Source: Branchiostoma belcheri (Eukaryota > Chordata > Leptocardii > Amphioxiformes > Branchiostomatidae). From it: DNA of 64,000 bases. The stretch spans positions 1,352,961-1,416,960 of the forward strand of contig NW_017804420.1 in assembly GCF_001625305.1 (NCBI RefSeq). The letters run 5' to 3'. Made by a program: the position numbers and the translations under genes. The notes beneath the pieces are model-generated. The model made no database searches. It saw only the letters and a list, made by a program, of their open reading frames with translations, and was not told the origin of the DNA. Of this stretch, positions 49,308 through 64,000 are shown piece by piece (within the stretch, counting starts at the first letter, position 1; each line of letters begins with the position of its first letter).

Positions 49308-52300
49308 TCAGTTCCCATATTTTTTCTTGTCCATCTCAATCTCTTTTTTACGTTGGAGGATGGCAGCGTTCTTTTGCTGGATAAGGCGGATGCGGGCGTC
49401 CAGTTCGCTTTCATCTGGTCGGACTTCCAGCTGCAGTCCTGGTTTCTTGGACGAAGATGGAGCAGGAGACTGTAGGGGTGAAAGAGAACCACATGTCAGT
49501 TGCCACATTCCACCAACTACTGACTGTGTGTGGTACTGCAGCTGCAGGACACCTATTTACTGTGTATGGTACTGACTTTTGTCACCTTTTTATTACAAAC
49601 TCAAAGAGAAAGCTTAATAGCTTAATACCTGTTTCCTGGCAGTTGCTGGAGCATCCAGGTCTCTTTGGATGTCCTGTTTGATCTTGATTTGGATCTGCTG
49701 CCTGGATATGGCTGGTTGGGGGGCCTGTCTCTGTACCTTGGACTGCAGGCCTAGCCGCTCATGGATGGACTTCCGTTTGACAGGAACTTCTTCTGGTGCG
49801 TCTGGAGTGGGATTTATCACTAGGGGATAACAGAATACATTAGGTTAGATTTCTTTCTATTTCATCTATCCAGCACTTAGTCTAGTTATTTGACTGTTGA
49901 GGCACCACAGATAATCTGCTGACAAGTTTTGTCCACCCTTTGCTTTCTGTTCCTCAATGTTTCACTGTCATATTGGTCTATTCTCTGGTGATTTCTGTGC
50001 TTAGCATTTGCTATGTACAACTATGGGAATTAAACACACATCACTATCAATGGACTAGCCCCCTGCTGTAGTGATTGCACAACTGTGCAGCCCAAAGATT
50101 GTGGAAACGATGAGTGCTGCACTGCTGCCACATGCACCATGTATGGTTGTGGAAAAGACTCTACACCAAGGAAGTAACTGCCCTTACCTTCATCAGTAGA
50201 GATAGATATCTTTCTCTTCACACCCCGTTCTCGTTTCTTCTTTTTCTTCCCCTCCTCCCCACCACTGCTGTCTACTGTCTTTCTCTGCATAATCCTGACC
50301 CTCAGGTCTGACCCGTCCATGGTGTCAGCTCCTGGAGGGTCGGACAGAACAATTCTCTTCACCTGTACCTTTCTCTTCACTGCCTTCACCACAGGGCTTT
50401 TCCTCAATGTGTCTTCGACTATCTCTCGCTTGTCCTGCACAGGTTCTGGAGAGACGCTACGTTTCGGTAAGAGAGACTTGGGAGGAGAAATTTTAAGGGA
50501 AAGCAAAGATTTTATCTTGGGCTGCTCTGCATTACCCTCCAATGAAGAACCAGACTTATTAGACTCCTTTTCTGGTTTTAGTGTTCTTATTTTTTTAGGT
50601 GGGGAGTGAGGGACCCTGTCAGCCTTCTCAGGTGTGGCTACTTTCTTCTTTTCTGTTCTGTTTCTGTCTCGACTTCTGTGCTGTACTTCCTGAGAATTGT
50701 TTGGAGAGTGTCTGCGTGTGTTGTGCCTGTCTCTGTGTCTATCACGTGATCGCTGGTGCCGATCACGAGGGAAACCAGACCTATCCGGTCCATTCCGGTC
50801 CCTGTCTTGTCTCTTCCTGTCCCAGGGATCAAGGCTATCTGGAATATTTGTGCGTCCCTGAGTCGTCCTTAGCAGGCCCAACCCACGGCCTTCTTTACTG
50901 TCCTCTCCAACATCTTTCTTAGTCTGTCTGAACCTGGACTCTTCAGTTTCAGACTCACTTTCACTGTCACTCAGCATAGAAGACGAACTGGACCCAGCAC
51001 TCTCTGACCTCACTGAAATTCTCCTTGTCTCCTTCTTGGGTTTCTCTTTACTTTCTTTCCTCTTATCTTTCTCCACTGGTAAATTTTTGATGTTCAATGA
51101 ATCAAGACCATCTGTCTTCTCCACTATGCCCTGGAGAGAGACTGTCTTTTTCTCCAGTTTTGCCTCCTTGCCCCCAAATTTCCTCCTCCTTGCCTCTAGC
51201 TTCTCATCTGTTGGTTTTTCTGTATCTTTAAAGGGAGACGTCTTACCCTCAGTTCTGTCTGGTATGACTTTGTGTGATTTTTCTCCCTTTTCCAAATTAT
51301 TTCTACTGTGCCTCTCCCCAGGTCTGGAAGGCAGACCCCTTCTTTCTGACCTCCTTTTGGATTCTCGGACCTGGGGCTTTTGTAACGTCCTGTCAGCATT
51401 ACGTTCAGGGGAAGGTGCATCTCTTCTGTAAGCCAAAGGCAGATGTCTACTCCTGTGTGCATCTCTTCCTCTATCTCTTGACCTGGAGTCAGATCTTCCT
51501 GACCTCTTGGCTACCTTTCTTGGTGGGGATTGAGATCTACTCCTCAGTCTCTTTCTTGATCTAGAGAGTGATTTAGAGTCCCGAGATTTTGAGACTGATC
51601 TACCTCTCTTTGACCTCAATGGAGATCCTGGTCTATCTAAGAGTTTGGGTGACTTAGATCTATTCCTGGGAAGTCGAACAGGCGACTGGGATCTCCGCCT
51701 CGCTACTTTGTGTGGTGACTGTGAAACTTTCCTTCCTACACTCCTGGACCGAGATCTGGAACATGAAGTTCTTCTTCTGTATCTCGTCCTAGAAAGTGAC
51801 CTTGTCTTCCGCTGCCCGGCAGGACTTGGTGACCTTGACAGTGACCTTGACCTAGAGCGAGACTTAGAGGTGGACCTTGACGACGATCCATCAGAACTAG
51901 TAGTTGTGAATGAGACTGAGCTCTTGGACCTTGCACTTGGACTTCTTTCCGGAGAAGACTGACTTCTTTCTGAAGGAGATGGGCTTCTACTGGTTGAATT
52001 AGAACCTGATGAGGATGATGCACGAGATGCTGGTCTGTCTTCTTGTGCTTCTATTTTTTTTGTCTCACGTTCTGAGGGTGGGGAATTCTGGCAGCCCGCA
52101 ATCTTGCCATTAACTGGCTCCCCATTATTCTGCTTAAGCTCTGTATGCTTCGAAGAGTTCTCAGATTCTACAGGAGCAAGACTTGCAGTTCTTAATTCAT
52201 TCTTGGCTTCCTCCTGTTTTTCTAAGTCTGGTAACTTTTCCTTACCTACATTGTCACTTGAATTATCAATTTCTTTTGCAACTTCTTTACAATCTTTGTT

Positions 52301-54851
52301 TTCCTCTTCCTTTTCATTTTTTCTATTGCATTCTGCTTCATCAGAACTTTTCTCATCTTTTTCTACATCAGAAACCTCTCTTTCTTCCTCTTTTTCTGAT
52401 TCAGAACTGCTTTCTCTGTTTCCTGCTTCCTCTTTTTCCTCTTCCTCTTTTTCTGAACTGCTTTCTTCCAGCTCTTCTTCCTCCTCTTCCTCTTCAGAGC
52501 TACTTGAACTTGACCTTCCAAGAATTTCTTCATCCGAGTCTGAATCGCTGTCATACCTGCTAAACTTGTCATTGCGCTTGGTTGGCGTTGATGGCTTTCC
52601 TTCGTTAGGAAGTACTGTCCTGTCAATCTTTGGCACACGTCCCCGCCCGCCCCTGTTCGGAGGCAGCCCGCCCATGGGAAGTGGAAGGTCATTCTCTGAC
52701 TCTTCTCGTACGATGTTGATAGCGATCAGATTGCTTCTCTTGGGATGCCTGCGGTGACTGGGGAAGCCTGCCTGATTGTGAGGCCTTGGTGGGGGAACCT
52801 GGGGTGAAGTAAGTAGTTAAAAAGATTGATATGAACATCACAATGGCTGCAGCATAATATCAAGAAAATAGAAATGTTGGAACTAAATTTGGATAATCTA
52901 CATGTACCTAACTTTGCTATGTTGCACAGTGACACGAACTGTCTCAATGTCAGAATGCTATACAGGTTTTTCACATCCGCCATGTTGGATTACGGTGTAC
53001 GTCTGTTCAACATGCCAATATGCTGCTACTTAATTTACTAGTACCCTCAAACATCTGGTTGGCAATATTCATACAATGATTATTATGACGTCAACTGCTG
53101 CTGACATCAACAACTGCTGATAGTAATCAATATCTAGTTACTTCTGGGAAATGAAGTTTTGTTTCCACACTCTCAATTAAGCCGTAGATGGTGAGGAGTG
53201 TTACATCATACGATCCTCACCAAAACACTTTTTGGAAGTCTGAAATTTCAGATTTTGTTTTACCTGTGTTGGTCCAGTTGGAGGGACATTGGCTTGTACT
53301 GAACCCCCAGGTTTGGACTTGGCCTTGAGAGACTGGAGCGCTGCCAGACGAAGGGCCTCCAAGTCCTCGTCATCATCATCACTGTCCTCACCGGTGACTG
53401 CTGGGGAATCTTCACTCTGCTACAAGACATAAACAAGCAAGGCAGTCAGAGATGGCAGATTTAAACCTTTAGCACTATTGCTTTGCAACCCTTCTTCTAG
53501 TCCCAAAAATAACAACAATGATCAGTGCCGCATTCCGTGTTTTGAGAATCTCAACACCGCACAGACAGACAAATGGACACAAAAAGCACAATTGTTCACA
53601 TCCTTGGGATGAACAACCAAACGATGCAAATCAAACTGTCGAGGTCTAGCAGGGTTCTCACCAGGATTTTTTCACAGCGTAGGGGTCAGGTATAGAAGGG
53701 CAACTTTCTGCGGCGCGAGTCACGCACCAAGTCCCCAAAACATGGGCCTGATATTCTCCCCCAAAAATTTTGTAACTCATATTAACCACTTAAGTATTTA
53801 TTGTTTATTGGGGGACAGATTTTGTTTTCCCTCTGTTATAGCTTCATTCTTAAGTTATATTTTCATTTTTTTTAAGATTAATGAAGCTTCTGCCCCCAAA
53901 AACCACCCCTACGCTGGTTGAAACACAGTGTAGAGGGCTAAATCACAGCGTAGGGGGTCAAAATCACAGCGTAGGGGGCCCCTACGCTCAAACAGCCTAA
54001 TGAGAACTATGCTAAGGTAGCTGTTTGATACCAAATTTGCAATGGGTATGGGGTTAGGTAGCAGGGAGGAGGTTGACACATTGCCTTGGTTTCACTTACA
54101 GTTTTAAGTGAAGCCAGCACAGCTGTCCGAAGGGACTGCAAGTCTTCTTCCTGAAATCAGAAAGAAAGTGGTATTAAACAACTGCCAAATATCATCCACA
54201 CAGGATGAAATGAAAAGACTTCAACTTTCTTCTAGTTTGATTCTCAGCTGAATAAAAAAAGTGATAAATTATAATCTTTGTCAAACAAAAGGTAAGCAGT
54301 CTTTCCTCTATTGTTCAATGGATTTTAGTGGTGATACAGAAGAAAAAGTAACATGTTCTAGGAGACTCTCAACATACATAAAGTATGGAAAAAACACAAC
54401 ATCGTAGTGCAACTTTTAGAGGCCACGTGACTCTAACGCAATACACTAGTATTTAGGACACTGAACAACAATAACAACATACTACTGTTTATTTGCATTG
54501 TTTGGCCGATAAAACAGGTGGAACATACTGGCTTGACTCACACAATGTAAGCATATCTCTGTGTACAAGACTAGGAAGACACTCCAAGTCCAACATAATT
54601 TTGACTGACAAAACGACAGGAACAGACTGACAGAAGCAGACAAGATCTTCTGTATTTTCTGCCGAACTTCGTTTCAATCTACCAAAGAAAATATAACAAT
54701 CTTCAAAGGCAAAGTGGTATCAACTATATCCCCGTATTCTCTGGACTCCGTGTGAGCTAATAAGAAGTCCTAAAGGTTTCAAACTACAGCTAAATAAAGG
54801 GAAAGTATGAGAAAGTCGCGGGACATTTCCTACCTCGACGTCCGACGCCAT
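49308..54851 (-). CDS. Acidic, Arg/Ser-rich nuclear protein, 1,062 aa
   Basis: Six exons join in phase: 54834-54851, 54100-54150, 53264-53419, 50188-52798, 49629-49819 and 49308-49469. Residues 7-23 and about 36-58 carry a repeated motif (EDLQSLRTAVLASLK, EDLEALRLAALQSLK), one on each of two adjacent exons. Next come an RGG-like turn (PNRGGRGR), a long Glu/Ser acidic tract, an extended RS domain, basic charged stretches, and KRKSIHERLGL near the C-terminus, which resembles short UAP56-binding-type motifs. The end is a charged helix (LDARIRLIQQKNAAILQRKK). This composition is typical of nuclear-speckle or mRNA-processing proteins. I do not recognise a named orthologue. The start codon lies in a GC-rich exon just downstream of the region shared with MELK. 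Confidence 0.85.
49993..50165 (+). mobile_element. tRNA-derived SINE, copy C (5'-truncated)
   Basis: Matches the body of the SINE at 15915-16214, including GCCCCCTGCTGTAGTG and GCACAACTGTG. It lies about 20 nt downstream of the exon 4 donor of the RS-rich gene, on the opposite strand. The frame that reads through the donor ends within it. Confidence 0.7.
53650..54015. mobile_element. Interspersed element with CACAGCGTAGGGG repeats
   Basis: Lies in the intron between exons 2 and 3 of the RS-rich gene. It opens with GGTTCTCACCAGGATTTTTT and closes with CAGCCTAATGAGAACT, which are imperfect inverted ends. CACAGCGTAGGGG or a variant occurs four times, once near the start and three times near the end, and CCCCTACGCT occurs inverted. 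Probably a non-autonomous element. Confidence 0.5.
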
Positions 54852-56737
54852 CATTGCTATCCTCGTGGAATCGTTTACTAAACTTTAGGGGTGTACCTAT
54901 AAAACGTATATAACAGTACACGCTGTCAAACATTCTATATACTTTAACATATTACCATTCTACAAATATTACCTATATTAATATATATTTCGTAGTTGTA
55001 GGTCTTTTAATTGAGGTAAACTTTGAACTTACGGATATACAAGATTTTAAATCACCCAACAGGTAAAGTTATGGTATAGTCTAGTATCCCAGGGGCCTTT
55101 GTGAGCGCACAATGTCCTGAGAACGAGAGCATTACTGAGTGTCGTGGGGACGAGTCTAGCTGCTGATTGGTCAGTCGTGACGTCACTCCTTGACGGAGGC
55201 CATTTTGAAAACCAGTATCCAGATAGAGATCCGGACTGTTGCAGGCAAGTAAAAAATTCCGTCCAAAATATGCGCTTTTCCTTGCTAATATGTGAATGTC
55301 TACATTGCTATATACACATGTTCGAACAAAAAGATACTTATGATAGCTTTGAAGTTGTGATGACGACTTAGTTGGCACTGTCGTCGATATTTTGCAAAAT
55401 GAAAATTTATGTGGTTGGTTCAAAAGGTTTCGTATGCAACGGTTTAGTATAATTTTGGGGGTGATCCCTTTTCTTGAATTGCTTCTTATTTTCGAGCAAT
55501 GCATTTGACCAGGGTATTTGTGATCTCACAGTCATCAATTTATGTGGCCCCTTGTCTGGTGAAAAATATTAAACTTTCCGTTGTGACATACTCAACGGAT
55601 ACTAGATTTAAAAAATCATGTCGAGATCTTAAATTTTACAGATCTCATCCATATGGCGATCTCAAGTTGGAGCTCAAACTAACTGCATTTTTACTTGTTT
55701 TTTTCTTAAAGCCTATTAATGTCTGTTTATACCCTTTGTTGAGTGCTCAGTTTGTGTACTCTGAACTGTTTGTTTTACTTGAGACAAAAGATGGATATAA
55801 TTTGCATGAGAATAGATTACAGGTAATCACTGTGTAAAGATAAACTTGCTGGCACACTTTCAAATTTGCTCCACTTTTCTGAGATAACTGCTTACCAGTA
55901 CCCTTTCTATTTAACTATTCCGTTAAAGGGTGCCTGGTCTAAACAATCTACCATATGAGGAGAGACTTAAGGTGCTTAGGCTCCCGACACTGGTATACAG
56001 AAGAATACGTGGGGACATGATCATGACCTACAAATACACTCATGGGAAGCTGGACACAGAGGGTTGCCTACCAAAAATGCAAGAAAAAAGAAGGACAAGA
56101 GGGAACAGCCTACGACTAAACAAAAGATCAGTGAACAACAACAAAAGACTGTTTTTCTACAGCAACAGGGTAGTAACATGGTGGAACAGTCTACCGGAAG
56201 AGGTAGTGTCAGCCCCAAGTGTGAACAGTTTTAAAAATAGACTGGACAAACACATGAGAAGTCATCCAGTGGTGTACAACCCCCGGGCATTGGACAACCC
56301 CCACAAGATGACCATGTCAACGCAGTAAACTACAAGGAGCGGCTCAAAGTGGAAGAGAACTTCCTACCGAGACGAAAGATCTACTCTACTCTACTCTACT
56401 CTAAAAAATATTCAAAGACAGTTCAAATCAAAGTTCAGACTACTTCTACAAATTATGGAGATTACTTCCAGATGTTTCAAATTCAACTGTTTTTTCCAGT
56501 TCGTGATAAGTGTGGACTAGTTCTGTCAGTTCATAGTGACACTGACTGAAGAAGAATGATAGATGTCACTCAAAACATCCTCAATAGATTAAATCTCCGT
56601 TATCTTTTAACCTAACTCACTCTAACCTCTGTCAACATATTCCCAAACACGATTGTTCAAGTAATGTATTGTACTACTACTTTGCACTTCTTCAGATCTT
56701 TGTTGTATCTTGAGTTGAGGACCTGAACCCAGTCAGG
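54852..56737. promoter_or_regulatory. Shared divergent promoter region of MELK and the RS-rich gene
   Basis: Within 55164-55209 are GATTGG (inverted CCAAT), TGACGTCA (CRE, 55178-55185) and GGAGG-CCAT-TTTGAA, which has the CDE-4 nt-CHR layout of vertebrate G2/M genes with one mismatch in the CDE. The cluster is about 320 bp from the ATG of the RS-rich gene and 1.5 kb from the MELK ATG, so a 5'UTR intron in MELK is likely. A retrotransposon tail occupies 55925-56405. Confidence 0.5.
55925..56405 (+). mobile_element. LINE reverse-transcriptase C-terminal fragment with (CTACT)n tail
   Basis: A 132-aa frame (55930-56328) has LPYEERLKVLRLPTLVYRR, GDMIMTYKYTHG, FFYSNRVVTWWNSLPEEVV and SVNSFKNRLDKH. 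These are the standard closing motifs of CR1/Jockey-like ORF2 proteins. It ends with a TCTAC-repeat tail at about 56378-56402. 5'-truncated insertion between the shared promoter region and the MELK start codon. Confidence 0.85.
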
Positions 56738-63511
<6,774 letters not shown>

Positions 63512-64000
63512 GTGACGTACCCGAGTCTTGTAGAACAGTCCCAGGACAGGGATGTCTCCATTGTCCATCACAAACAAACAAACAAACAAAGAAAGAGCTT
63601 AGGACAGGTCCTTTGGAAACGGATTGGTTGTATCAAAATCTGGCCAAAAGACCGATATGGGCAAGGGCTGTCAACATGCCAATTTTTGAGTACAGTACTA
63701 CATGTACATGTAAAAGTCTAAAAAAAGATACATGAAGAAAGGGTATTGTGAAAGTCTGGAGACATCCCTGTCTGAAAATTTGCACACAGGTTTAAGGTGG
63801 AAGAGCATGCTGTAAAGCTTGCTGGTGCTAACAGCATGCTGACAAACATTTACAACTGGGCTCCAGGGTGCTTACGTGGTAAATAACATTGTCTATTTTC
63901 ATTTTCAGCCCCTTGAAGTAAGGCACTGTCTTAAACAGAATATGATGTGCATGTTCTGGTGTAAGGAATTGTCAACCTACAGTGAAGGAATCTTTTGATT
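63512..64000 (+). other. MELK intron running off the window
   Basis: A GTGACG donor follows the exon ending at 63511. I see no further exon that I can support before the window ends; the KA1-coding exons must lie beyond. A short (CAAA)n run lies near 63575-63590. Confidence 0.5.

Overview
The window is eukaryotic, and the gene structures and protein matches point to an invertebrate chordate, most likely a lancelet (Branchiostoma). The reasons are multi-exon genes with GT-AG introns, five clear animal gene families with chordate-like exon structure, a high density of small foldback elements, tRNA-derived SINEs and LINE tails, many self-complementary TACATGTA octamers, and signs of strong allelic divergence. 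The species call is inference; no alignment was run.

Layout. 1.9-3.5 kb (+): a chondroitin sulfate N-acetylgalactosaminyltransferase with an intronless coding region. 9.0-38.8 kb (-): DOK7, the PH-PTB adaptor of the MuSK/neuromuscular pathway, with a very large tyrosine-rich last exon and about 20 kb of intron between its 54-nt first coding exon and its PH exon. Nested in DOK7 on the opposite strand (15.3-16.9 kb, +) is a complete small gene for a secreted cysteine-rich protein of unknown family, with TATA box, signal peptide, three exons and polyA signal. 42.2-48.1 kb (+): deoxyribonuclease II, whose exons 4-6 occur twice around a 20-N gap. 49.3-54.9 kb (-): an acidic and Arg/Ser-rich nuclear protein of 1,062 aa. 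56.7 kb to the window end (+): MELK, the maternal embryonic leucine zipper kinase, lacking only its C-terminal (KA1) end, which lies beyond the window. MELK and the RS-rich gene are divergent and share about 1.9 kb that holds a CCAAT/CRE/CHR-like cluster.

There are three 20-N gaps. Two of them (27,445 and 45,839) separate near-identical copies of 1-2 kb, which is what unmerged haplotypes look like at scaffold joins. The third lies inside a (TA)n microsatellite. The rest of the non-coding sequence holds foldback/MITE elements (one with a perfect 8-bp target-site duplication), at least three copies of one tRNA-derived SINE, two LINE 3' remnants, two intronic minisatellites sharing a core, and an (ATATT)n array.

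The most interesting points are: a DOK7 whose tail carries about a dozen YxxM motifs like an IRS protein; a DNase II with Lys in place of the C-terminal catalytic His; the nested secreted Cys-rich gene; a 15-residue leucine-rich motif repeated on adjacent exons of the RS-rich gene; and a possible duplicated symmetric exon in MELK.
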